NCBI RefSeq assembly: GCF_902805515.1
Contig: NZ_CADCTE010000172.1
Location: forward strand, 1-64,000
Direction: 5' to 3'
From: an uncultured Arthrobacter sp.
GTDB taxonomy: Bacteria; Actinomycetota; Actinomycetes; Actinomycetales; Micrococcaceae
Length of the DNA stretch: 64,000 bases
In this document: in pieces, positions 43,344 to 51,166 of the stretch
Position numbering within the stretch: the first letter of the stretch is position 1
Layout: each line of letters begins with the position of its first letter
Made by a program: the position numbers and the translations under genes
Notes under the pieces: generated by a model
Databases searched by the model: none
What the model was told of the DNA's origin: nothing
Seen by the model: the letters and a program-made list of their open reading frames with translations, nothing else

Positions 43344-45224
43344 CTAGTCCTCCTGCTCCCATACGGGGGTCATATTGCGGGCGATCTGAATGAGGTCGTT
43401 GCTAACCCCGGCGGGCACCATCGGCCACACCATCGAATCGCGGCTCACCACGAAGTCGACGACGACGGGCCGGTCATTGATCGCCAGCGCCTGCTTGATG
43501 GTGGCGTCGATGTCCTCGTCACGCTCGCACCGCAGGCCGGCGCACCCGTAGGCGTCGGCAAGCTTGACGAAGTCCGGCACGCGGACGGTGTCGTGCCCGG
43601 TGTTCAGGTCGGTATTGGAGTACCGGCCCTCGTAGAACAGGGTCTGCCACTGCCGGACCATGCCGAGCGATGAGTTGTTGATGACCGCGACCTTGATCGG
43701 GATGTTGTTGATGACGCAGGTCGCGAGTTCCTGGTTGGTCATCTGGAAGCAGCCGTCGCCGTCGATGGCCCAGACCACCCGGTCCGGGTTGCCGACCTTG
43801 GCGCCCATGGCGGCGGGGACCGAGTAGCCCATGGTGCCGAGCCCGCCCGAGTTGAGCCAGGCGTGCGGGCGTTCGTACTGGATGAACTGGGCGGCCCACA
43901 TCTGGTGCTGGCCGACGCCCGCAACATAGACCCCCTCGGGGCCGGTGAGCTCACCGATGCGCTTGATCACCTGCTGGGGCGCGGAGAGTCCGTCGTCGGG
44001 CTGGGTGAAGCCGATCGGATAGGTCTCGCGGAGCCGGTTGATGGTGTTCCACCAGGCCGAGATGTCGGGGGCTGCCCCGCCGTCGTACTGCTCGCGGACA
44101 GCGGAGATGAGTTCGGGGATGATTTCCTTGACCGATCCCACGATGGGCACGTCGGCGGTGCGGTTCTTGGAGATCTCCGCGGGGTCGATGTCCGCGTGGA
44201 TGACCTTGGCGCCCGGCGCGAAGCTGGAGAGCACTCCGGTGACCCGGTCGTCGAAGCGTGCGCCCAGGGTGATCAGCAGGTCGGACTGCTGCAGGGCGGT
44301 GACGGCCGAGACGGAGCCGTGCATGCCGGGCATTCCGACGTGCTGGGGGTGGGAATCCGGGAACACACCACGGGCCATGAGCGTGGTGACGACCGGCGCG
44401 CCGACCAGCTCGGCGAGCTCCTTCAGCTCCGCGGCGGCGTGGGCCTTGATGACGCCGCCACCGACGTAGAAGACCGGCCGGGTGGAACCGGCGATCAGGC
44501 GGGCGGCCTCCCGGACCTGCTTGGAGTGTCCCCGCACCACGGTGCGGTAGCCGGGGATGTCGATCTTCGGCGGCCAGGAGAAGGTCATCTTGCCCTGCTG
44601 GGCGTCCTTGGCGATATCGACCAGCACCGGCCCGGGGCGGCCGGTCGAGGCGATGTGGAAGGCCTCGGCGAGCACGCGGGGGATGTCGTTGGCATTGGTG
44701 ACCAGGTAGGAGTGTTTGGTGATCGGCATGGTGATGCCGACGATGTCCGCCTCCTGGAAGGCGTCCGAGCCGATGACGGCGCTCGCGACCTGACCGGTGA
44801 TGGCGACCAGGGGCACCGAATCCATGTGGGCGTCCGCGATGGCGGTGACGAGGTTCGTTGCGCCGGGACCTGAGGTGGCGATGCAGACGCCCGGGCGGCC
44901 GGTGACCATGGCGTAGCCCTGGGCGGCGTGCCCCGCGCCCTGCTCATGCCGGACGAGGATGTGGCGGAGCTTGGTGGAGGCCATCAGCGGGTCGTAGGTC
45001 GGCAGAATGGCTCCGCCGGGAAGTCCGAAGATGTCGTCGACGCCGAGCTCTTCAAGGGACCGGACGATCGCCGAGGAGCCGAGCATTTCGGTGGGGGGCA
45101 CAACGTTGTTGGGTCCCCGGACTGCGCTTACCTGCACCGCGTGGGCAGTATCCCTGCCAGGGGCTGCAGGAGCGGCCGGCCTTGCTGCCATCAGCGCCGG
45201 GCTGATGGGCGATCCCTTGGACAT
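43344..45224 (-). CDS. ilvB: Acetolactate synthase large subunit
   Basis: A 626-residue ThDP enzyme. The ThDP glutamate is in [44 protein letters not shown] is the Mg-ThDP motif; [16 protein letters not shown] also fits. The ATG at 45224 was preferred over the ATG at 45254 because GAAGGAAG lies 7 bases before it. The N-terminal roughly 40 residues are a non-conserved Ala/Pro-rich leader. The transcript carries an attenuator (leader peptide and terminator) immediately upstream. Confidence 0.96.
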   Translation of the reverse strand: MSKGSPISPALMAARPAAPAAPGRDTAHAVQVSAVRGPNNVVPPTEMLGSSAIVRSLEELGVDDIFGLPGGAILPTYDPLMASTKLRHILVRHEQGAGHAAQGYAMVTGRPGVCIATSGPGATNLVTAIADAHMDSVPLVAITGQVASAVIGSDAFQEADIVGITMPITKHSYLVTNANDIPRVLAEAFHIASTGRPGPVLVDIAKDAQQGKMTFSWPPKIDIPGYRTVVRGHSKQVREAARLIAGSTRPVFYVGGGVIKAHAAAELKELAELVGAPVVTTLMARGVFPDSHPQHVGMPGMHGSVSAVTALQQSDLLITLGARFDDRVTGVLSSFAPGAKVIHADIDPAEISKNRTADVPIVGSVKEIIPELISAVREQYDGGAAPDISAWWNTINRLRETYPIGFTQPDDGLSAPQQVIKRIGELTGPEGVYVAGVGQHQMWAAQFIQYERPHAWLNSGGLGTMGYSVPAAMGAKVGNPDRVVWAIDGDGCFQMTNQELATCVINNIPIKVAVINNSSLGMVRQWQTLFYEGRYSNTDLNTGHDTVRVPDFVKLADAYGCAGLRCERDEDIDATIKQALAINDRPVVVDFVVSRDSMVWPMVPAGVSNDLIQIARNMTPVWEQED

Positions 45225-45292
45225 CTGAAACTTCCTTCGGAACGTGTACTGCATTGACGTGCTGGACAGTTGGTGCGCGATTTGTCCTGTGG

Positions 45293-45332
45293 AAACAAAA
45301 AACCCCTCCGCCTGGTGGGCTGGTGAGGGGTT
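45293..45332 (-). terminator. Attenuator terminator upstream of ilvB
   Basis: On the minus strand AACCCCTC, a 16-base interior and GAGGGGTT form a stem followed by TTTTTTGTTT. It lies 31 bases after the leader peptide stop and about 70 bases before ilvB. A run of T in this GC-rich genome is a strong sign of intrinsic termination. It should be relieved when ribosomes stall on the leader. Confidence 0.9.
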
Positions 45333-45362
45333 GCGCGTGACGTAGGGTCTACCGGTCGGGCT

Positions 45363-45410
45363 TTAGGCCACGCGCTTGGTAAGGACGACGATTACGTTCA
45401 CTGACTGCAT
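45363..45410 (-). CDS. Branched-chain leader peptide of the ilvBNC attenuator
   Basis: A 15-residue ORF, MQSVNVIVVLTKRVA, with GAGGAG about 9 bases upstream of its ATG. Six of fifteen residues are Val, Ile or Leu, with the run VIVVL. It is followed by an intrinsic terminator and then ilvB. Stalling at Val/Ile/Leu codons when charged tRNA is scarce would let transcription continue, the known logic for ilv operons. The exact antiterminator pairing was not worked out. Confidence 0.9.
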   Translation of the reverse strand: MQSVNVIVVLTKRVA

Positions 45411-45456
45411 ATTTGAAGTCTCCTCGTACGGGTTATGCAGTGTCAACAGCACTCCC

Positions 45457-45504
45457 CCTTGTCTCACATGCTGGACAAGGCGTCCAGTTAGTGGACACTA
45501 ACTG
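45457..45504. promoter_or_regulatory. Two adjacent palindromes upstream of ilvB leader
   Basis: CCTTGTC-N10-GACAAGG (45457-45480) is followed by CAGTTAGTGGACACTAACTG (45485-45504), a near-perfect 20-base palindrome. They lie 47-94 bp upstream of the leader peptide, where a promoter and operator are expected. A lone GTCTCA half-site is present inside the first, but not the full leuB/leuC-type site. Confidence 0.6.
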
Positions 45505-45547
45505 ACCCGAGGTGCCGCGGACCGCGTGGCCCCGAAGCGCCGTGCGA

Positions 45548-45586
45548 CCTCGTGCTCCGTGCACTCTCAGCACACGGAGCACGAGG
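45548..45586 (-). terminator. Hairpin after ilvD
   Basis: CCTCGTGCTCCGTG and its complement (14 bp) enclose an 11-base loop, starting 7 bp after the ilvD stop. No T tract follows. It separates ilvD from the ilvBNC promoter region. Confidence 0.7.
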
Positions 45587-45592
45587 AGGTTT

Positions 45593-47293
45593 CTAGCCGC
45601 AATAGGCGCCCTCGGAGGCCGAGTGGACCAGCTTCGCGTACTTGGCCAGGACACCCTTGGTGTAACGGGCCGGCAGCGGCTCCCAGCCGACCTTGCGGGC
45701 TTCCAGCTCGGCCTCATCAACGAGCAGGTCGAAGCTCTTGTTGGGGATGTCGACGCGGATGTGGTCGCCGTCGCGGATGAATGCGATGGGACCGCCGTCG
45801 ACCGCCTCGGGGGCCACGTGCCCGATGCACAGGCCGGTGGTGCCGCCGGAGAAGCGCCCGTCGGTGACCAGGAGAACGTCCTTGCCGAGCCCTGCGCCCT
45901 TGATGGCCCCGGTGATGGCGAGCATTTCGCGCATGCCCGGGCCGCCCTTGGGTCCCTCGTAGCGGATGACGACGACGTCGCCGGCCTTGATGGTGCCTTC
46001 GGCGAGGGCGGCGAGGGCGCCCTGCTCACGTTCGAACACGCGGGCGGTTCCCTCGAAGATGGAGGCGTCGAACCCTGCGGTCTTCACCACGGCGCCTTCG
46101 GGGGCGAGGGATCCCTTGAGGATGCTGATGCCGCCGGTCTTGTGGACGGGGTTGTCCATGGCACGCAGGATCTTGCCGTCGAGGTCCGGCGGGTTGATCT
46201 CGGCGAGGTTCTCGGCGACGGTCTTGCCGGTGACGGTCAGGGCGTCGCCGTGGATGAGCCCGGCGTCAAGCAGTGCCCGCATGATCACGGGGACGCCGCC
46301 GACCCGGTCGACGTCGGTCATGACGTACCGGCCGAAGGGCTTGAGGTCGCCCAGGTGGGGAATCCGGTCGCCGATGCGGTTGAAGTCGTCGAGGGTGAGG
46401 TCGACCTCTGCCTCGCGGGCGATGGCGAGGAGGTGAAGGACGGCGTTGGTCGAGCCGCCGAAGGCCATCGTGACGGCGATGGCGTTCTCGAAGGCCTTGC
46501 GGGTCATGATGTCGCGGGCGGTGATGCCGAGGCGCAGCAGGTTCACGACGGCCTCGCCGGACTGGCGGGCGAAGTGGTCGCGGCGGCGGTCCGCCGAGGG
46601 CGGAGCGGCCGAGCCGGGGAGGGACATGCCGAGGGCCTCGCCGATGCAGGCCATGGTGTTCGCGGTGTACATGCCGCCGCAGGCGCCCTCACCGGGGCAG
46701 ATCGCCTTCTCGATGCGGGTGAGGTCCCCCACCGACATCTTCCCGGCGGCGCACGCACCGACGGCTTCGAACGCGTCGATCAGGGTGACTTCCTTCTCGG
46801 TGCCGTCCTCGAGCTTGACCCAGCCGGGCATGATCGTCCCGGCGTAGAGGAAGACGCTGGCCAGGTCGAGGCGGGCGGCAGCCATGAGCATCCCGGGCAG
46901 GGACTTGTCGCAGCCTGCAAGGAGGACAGAGCCGTCGATGCGCTCGGCTTCCATGACCGTTTCGACCGAGTCGGCGATGACCTCACGCGAGACGAGGGAG
47001 AAGTGCATGCCCTCGTGGCCCATCGAAATGCCGTCGGAGACGGAGATGGTGCCGAACTGCATGGGGAACCCGCCGCCTGCGTGCACGCCCTCCTTGGCTC
47101 CCTGGGCGAGCCGGTTGAGCGAGAGGTTGCAGGGGGTGATCTCGTTCCAGGAACTGGCAACGCCGATCTGGGGCTTGACGAAATCGTCGTCGCCCATGCC
47201 GACGGCCCGCAGCATTCCGCGCGCCGGCGCCCGCTCGATTCCGTCGGTTACCGCACGGCTTCTTGGCTTGATGTCAGGGGTAGTCGAGGTCAT
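45593..47293 (-). CDS. ilvD: Dihydroxy-acid dehydratase
   Basis: A 566-residue Fe-S dehydratase of Val/Leu/Ile synthesis. The cluster and active-site motifs are [26 protein letters not shown] and, before them, [32 protein letters not shown] is near the end. It lies upstream of ilvBNC on the same strand but is set apart by a hairpin and the ilvB leader. Confidence 0.96.
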   Translation of the reverse strand: MTSTTPDIKPRSRAVTDGIERAPARGMLRAVGMGDDDFVKPQIGVASSWNEITPCNLSLNRLAQGAKEGVHAGGGFPMQFGTISVSDGISMGHEGMHFSLVSREVIADSVETVMEAERIDGSVLLAGCDKSLPGMLMAAARLDLASVFLYAGTIMPGWVKLEDGTEKEVTLIDAFEAVGACAAGKMSVGDLTRIEKAICPGEGACGGMYTANTMACIGEALGMSLPGSAAPPSADRRRDHFARQSGEAVVNLLRLGITARDIMTRKAFENAIAVTMAFGGSTNAVLHLLAIAREAEVDLTLDDFNRIGDRIPHLGDLKPFGRYVMTDVDRVGGVPVIMRALLDAGLIHGDALTVTGKTVAENLAEINPPDLDGKILRAMDNPVHKTGGISILKGSLAPEGAVVKTAGFDASIFEGTARVFEREQGALAALAEGTIKAGDVVVIRYEGPKGGPGMREMLAITGAIKGAGLGKDVLLVTDGRFSGGTTGLCIGHVAPEAVDGGPIAFIRDGDHIRVDIPNKSFDLLVDEAELEARKVGWEPLPARYTKGVLAKYAKLVHSASEGAYCG

Positions 47294-47491
47294 GCCTGAA
47301 AGTCTATGGGTAACCGTCGCGGGTTCCTGTTTTCTGTTTCCGGGCTGTTACCGCCCGGCGGTTCGCGGCTGTCAACCGTCCACCTTGAAGGTGCCTCCGG
47401 TAGAATCGGCCGCAGTGGGCGAGCGCCCGCGGGCCGTGGGGGTCGATGCCGCGGCCGATCCACCAGCCGGCACCTAACTCCTTGGCGGAAC

Positions 47492-47968
47492 ATGACGTCC
47501 GAGCCTGCATCCTCCCCAGAGCACCTTTCCGGCGGCCAGGGGCTGAAGAACGCCCTCCGCCGGATCTTTGATTCGCAGATCCCGAACTTTGGCGCCTACA
47601 ACCTCGTCTTTGCCGCGCCGGAAGAACCGGAGGAGCAGGAGCAGGGGGGGCTCCCCACGCCGGACGGGACGTCCTATGTGCTCGGCTACCGATGGAAGCC
47701 GGCCGAGCTCATGATCGCGCCGGTCCGCGTCGCCGACCTCAGCGGCGCCGGTTCCCCGGTGGAGGTCAATATGACGAACCTGGCGCATGCGACCATGTGG
47801 GACGACAACACCTACGAGGTCGGCACCAGCACCGGAAAGGTCTTCCGTTTCGCCGTCGAGGACCAGCCCGTGCTGGATGTCGGTCCGGGCAACGGCATCG
47901 TCCTCGAGCAGGACGTCGACCGCATCGATTTCGACGCCTTCATGGAGGCCTTCATCGGGCTCGCCTAG
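47492..47968 (+). CDS. Conserved hypothetical protein
   Basis: A 158-residue acidic cytosolic protein from the ATG at 47492. It is marked by IPNFGAYNLVFAAPEEPEEQEQ, VLGYRWKPAELMIAPVRVADL and MTNLAHATMWDDNTYEVGTSTG. The end, PGNGIVLEQDVDRIDFDAFMEAFIGLA, is helical. The sequence has the periodicity of a small beta-rich domain, and I recognise no named family. The ribosome site is weak. It is divergent from ilvD and convergent with the 2-hydroxyacid dehydrogenase, three bases away. Confidence 0.75.
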   Translation: MTSEPASSPEHLSGGQGLKNALRRIFDSQIPNFGAYNLVFAAPEEPEEQEQGGLPTPDGTSYVLGYRWKPAELMIAPVRVADLSGAGSPVEVNMTNLAHATMWDDNTYEVGTSTGKVFRFAVEDQPVLDVGPGNGIVLEQDVDRIDFDAFMEAFIGLA

Positions 47969-47971
47969 CCC

Positions 47972-48937
47972 CTACGCCCACGGACCTGGCTGGACGAGGT
48001 TCTCAGGGTCGGCGCCGCTGCCCAGCAGGTGGAGCTGGCGCTCGAGGAGCCGGACGATGCGGGGCCAGAACGCGCCGGAATTGCCCCCGACGTGCGGGGT
48101 GATCAGCGCGCCGGGTGCCCGCCACAGCGGGTGTTCCGCCGGCAGCGGTTCGGGATCCACGACATCCAGGGCTGCGCGGAGCCTGCCCGCCACCACCTCC
48201 CGGGTCAGCGCTTCGGTATCAACGACGGGGCCGCGGGCGACATTGACCACCAGGGCGCCGTCCGGAAGCGCGGCGAGCACCTCGGCCCCGATCAGTCCCT
48301 GGGTCGCCTCGGTCAGCGGCGTGATGACGATGACGACGTCGTGGGCGGGCGCCAATGCCACGAGCTCCGAGGCCGCGTGGACGTGCCCGGACTCGTCGTC
48401 GCGGGCGGAACTGCCGACCCGGGTGAGGAGGACGTCGAAGGCGTCGAGGCGGCGCTTGATCTCCCGTCCGATGCCGCCCACGCCGACCAGGAGCACGCGC
48501 TGGTCGGCCAGCCCCGGGTACCGCCGCGGCCGCCACAGCCCCTCGCGTTGATTGCGGACGGCGTCGTCGATTCCACGCAGCGAGGCCAGGGCCAGGCCGA
48601 CGGCGAGCTCGGCGGTCGCGGCGGCGTGGACTCCCGAGGCGGTGGCGATGCCGACGCCGGGCCCGACGAGGTCGGTCACCCCGTCGTAGCCGGTGGTCTG
48701 GGTCTGAACGAGTTTCAGGCCCGGCGCCATGGGCAGGGCGGAGCGCAGGTCCGGGCTGCCGGTGTAGGGAAGAACGACGGCGTCGACCTCCGCCGGGTCG
48801 ACCCCCGCCGGGGCGCCGTCGAAGTCCCAGACCGCCAGCCGGATGGCGCCTGCGGCGGGGGCGAGGGCCTCCCGCAGCTCCTCCGAGGGGACGGTGAGGG
48901 TTCGAATCGCGTGTCCGGGCCTGCCGCTGGTCTCCAT
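47972..48937 (-). CDS. D-isomer-specific 2-hydroxyacid dehydrogenase
   Basis: A 321-residue NAD(P)-dependent dehydrogenase. The nucleotide motif is VLLVGVGGIGREIKRRL. Catalytic Arg lies in NVARGPVVDTEAL, Glu in VVDPEPLPAEHPLW, and His in ITPHVGGNSGAF. Glyoxylate, hydroxypyruvate or a related acid is possible; the sequence does not decide. Its stop is three bases from that of the hypothetical gene, a very tight convergent pair. Confidence 0.9.
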   Translation of the reverse strand: METSGRPGHAIRTLTVPSEELREALAPAAGAIRLAVWDFDGAPAGVDPAEVDAVVLPYTGSPDLRSALPMAPGLKLVQTQTTGYDGVTDLVGPGVGIATASGVHAAATAELAVGLALASLRGIDDAVRNQREGLWRPRRYPGLADQRVLLVGVGGIGREIKRRLDAFDVLLTRVGSSARDDESGHVHAASELVALAPAHDVVIVITPLTEATQGLIGAEVLAALPDGALVVNVARGPVVDTEALTREVVAGRLRAALDVVDPEPLPAEHPLWRAPGALITPHVGGNSGAFWPRIVRLLERQLHLLGSGADPENLVQPGPWA

Positions 48938-49099
48938 CGGCCCAGCTTAACTGCAGCCGCCGCACCGGAGCACCGCCGGTGCGGCACCGCCGCCGCTGCG
49001 CAGGCGTGTGTGATCATAAGGACCGGCGCCGCTGCGAATGAGCTGCCGCCTGCCCACCACCGTTCAGCCACCACCGTTCAACACTTCCGGAGCCGCAGC

Positions 49100-50770
49100 T
49101 TGGATCGAGCCCTGTCCTACCTTACGTTCAACCCGGAGCGCTTCGAACGGCTTTCCCCGCGCCGTCGGATGCTGCTCAGCCAGGTGCCCCTGACCGCGAC
49201 GGCCCTGATCCTCCTGGCCGTGGTGGCCGTTTTCGCGCCGGCTCTCCTTGCCGGGACCCTGCTGCAGCTGTGCATGCTGATGCACCTGCTGCTGCTCGTG
49301 CTCTGCGCCGCCGTCCCGTGGCACCGCCTCCCCCCGGCCGCGACCCTCGCCATCCCGGTCCTCGAATTCATCCCGATCGCGCTGATGCGCGAAGGAGCCG
49401 GCACCGAATTCACCGCCCTCGGTCTCCTCGCCGCCTTCCCGGTCATCTGGCTGACGGCGTCGGGGATCCACCCCCGCGCCGCGATCCTCACCGGAGTTCT
49501 TGGCTCCCTGGCCGTGGTGTGGCTGCCGCAGTTCCTGCGGGGGCCCGTGACCGCCGAAGAACTGGCCCGGCCCATGCTCCTGCCCATCATGATGCTGGCC
49601 ATCGGCATCACCATCAGCGCCATCACCGGGGGCTTCAGGAACCAGCGAAGGATCCTTGAGAGCAAGGATGCCGAACTCCGCTCGCTCCTTCAGGCCAGCG
49701 CCCGGCGCGAACGGCTGCTCCACACCGTGGTGAACGCCGTCGACGTCGGGGTGCTCGCCGTCGACTCCTCCGGCAAGGAGATTCTCGCCAACCAGAAGCA
49801 CCGGCGGCTGATGCCCTCCACCGCGGACCCGGCCGGCGCCGTCCACGGCGAGGCCGCCGCCCCCATGTTCGAGGAGGACGGAACCACCGTGCTGGCACCG
49901 GAACGGCGTCCGCTGTACCGGGCGGTCGGCGGTGAGACCTTTTCGAAGGAAGTGGTGCGGATCGGCGCCGGCCCGGAGCAGAAGACCCTCTCGGCGTCGG
50001 CGGCACGCATGAAATCCGACGACGGGCGCCATGACGGCACGGTCGTCACCTTCAGCGACGTCACGGAACTGATGTCGGCGCTGAACGCGAAGCAGGCCTT
50101 CATCTCCAACATCACCCACGAACTGCGCACCCCGCTGACCTCGATCGTCGGCTACGTGGAGATGCTCTCCAGTGTCGACGGCGCGCCCGCACCGATGGTG
50201 GCCGGACTCGACGTCGTCTCCCGCAACGCGCAGCGCCTGCTCGGGCTGGTCAACGACCTGCTGGGGACCGCCGACGGCCCGACGGCGCTGGATCCCTCCC
50301 CCACCGACTTCGTCCAGGTGGTCTCCCAGGCCATCGCCTCGGCGACGCCCCGTGCGATCGAGGCGGGGGTGGTGCTCGACACCGATCTGGCGGACGGCCT
50401 GCGGGTGGTGTGCGACCCCGGGAAGATCGGGCAGGTGCTCGATAACCTCATCTCCAACGCGATCAAGTATTCACCGCGCGGCGGGACCATCACGGTTCAC
50501 GCGCGGTCCGAGGATGGCCGGATGCTGTGCACCGTGACCGACACCGGGATGGGGATGAGCGAAGCCGACTGCCGCAACGTGTTCACCCGGTTCTTCCGCA
50601 GCCCGGAGGCGGTGCGTGCGGCGATCCCGGGTGTGGGGTTGGGGCTGGCCATCGTGAAGGAGATCATCGACCAGCACGACGGCGGAATCGAGTGCCGGAG
50701 CCGGCTCGGCGAGGGCACCTCCATGACCTTCTGCCTGCCTCTGAAGCAGCCGGCCCTGAGCGTGAACTGA
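49100..50770 (+). CDS. Membrane sensor histidine kinase
   Basis: A 556-residue kinase. I placed the start at the TTG at 49100 because GGAG lies 7 bases upstream and it puts about five membrane segments at residues 30-180; no ATG is in frame there. A PAS-like region (about 220-315) follows, then HisKA with FISNITHELRTPLTSI (His340) and the ATPase with LDNLISNAIKYSP, DTGMGMSEA and GVGLGLAIV. No response regulator is adjacent. The last codons and stop lie in an 11-bp tandem duplication (50760-50781). Confidence 0.87.
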   Translation: MDRALSYLTFNPERFERLSPRRRMLLSQVPLTATALILLAVVAVFAPALLAGTLLQLCMLMHLLLLVLCAAVPWHRLPPAATLAIPVLEFIPIALMREGAGTEFTALGLLAAFPVIWLTASGIHPRAAILTGVLGSLAVVWLPQFLRGPVTAEELARPMLLPIMMLAIGITISAITGGFRNQRRILESKDAELRSLLQASARRERLLHTVVNAVDVGVLAVDSSGKEILANQKHRRLMPSTADPAGAVHGEAAAPMFEEDGTTVLAPERRPLYRAVGGETFSKEVVRIGAGPEQKTLSASAARMKSDDGRHDGTVVTFSDVTELMSALNAKQAFISNITHELRTPLTSIVGYVEMLSSVDGAPAPMVAGLDVVSRNAQRLLGLVNDLLGTADGPTALDPSPTDFVQVVSQAIASATPRAIEAGVVLDTDLADGLRVVCDPGKIGQVLDNLISNAIKYSPRGGTITVHARSEDGRMLCTVTDTGMGMSEADCRNVFTRFFRSPEAVRAAIPGVGLGLAIVKEIIDQHDGGIECRSRLGEGTSMTFCLPLKQPALSVN

Positions 50771-50800
50771 GCGTGAACTGAGCGGCCGGTCCCCTCGATT

Positions 50801-50829
50801 TTTCGATTCCGCAGGAGTGCTGGTAGAGT
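50801..50829 (+). promoter_or_regulatory. Candidate promoter of tRNA-Lys
   Basis: TTTCGA, a 17-base spacer and TAGAGT, 54 bp upstream of tRNA-Lys. The -10 box is identical to that proposed for the tRNA-Gln/Glu unit. Confidence 0.55.
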
Positions 50830-50882
50830 TTCATGCTGTTGCGGATGACACGGACTCGCAAAAAAGACCGTCTCAACGCCAC

Positions 50883-50955
50883 GCACCTCTAGCTCAATTG
50901 GCAGAGCAATTGACTCTTAATCAATGGGTTCCGGGTTCAAGTCCCGGGGGGTGCA
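50883..50955 (+). tRNA. tRNA-Lys(CTT)
   Basis: A 73-base cloverleaf. The acceptor GCACCTC pairs with GGGGTGC (one T-G pair). The anticodon arm ATTGA-CTCTTAA-TCAAT gives anticodon CTT. The T arm is CCGGG-TTCAAGT-CCCGG and the discriminator A; CCA is not encoded. Confidence 0.96.
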
Positions 50956-50963
50956 CAGGGAAG

Positions 50964-51006
50964 AAAGCGGCTCCGATTCGGCGAAATGCCAGATCGGAGC
51001 CGCTTT
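50964..51006 (+). terminator. Terminator of tRNA-Lys
   Basis: AAAGCGGCTCCGAT and its complement (14 bp) with a 15-base loop, 8 bp after the tRNA, ending in TTTCGTT. Confidence 0.82.
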
Positions 51007-51166
51007 CGTTGTGCCCTCTCAAAGGCCGAGGTGCACGCTTAGTGCCGCTTTTTCCGGACTCCCTGCATCCTGCTCAAACCCAACCAGCACCCTGACCCGG
51101 CGCCCATCCTCCGCCGGAGCCTTCGAATCCCCTGCCGTGAACCTGCATGCGGTTCGCCGAGCTTCC

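Noticed and set aside
45461-45476. Third GTCTCA-type operator upstream of ilvB
   Set aside because: Only one half-site matches; the second arm is TGGACA-like. It is better explained by the CCTTGTC-N10-GACAAGG palindrome.
45512-47299. 595-codon open frame on the plus strand
   Set aside because: Antisense to ilvD, which has all catalytic motifs; composition is that of a shadow frame.
48029-49099. Long N-terminal extension of the membrane sensor kinase
   Set aside because: The extension is antisense to the 2-hydroxyacid dehydrogenase and lacks protein-like features; a start near 49100 fits the membrane segments.
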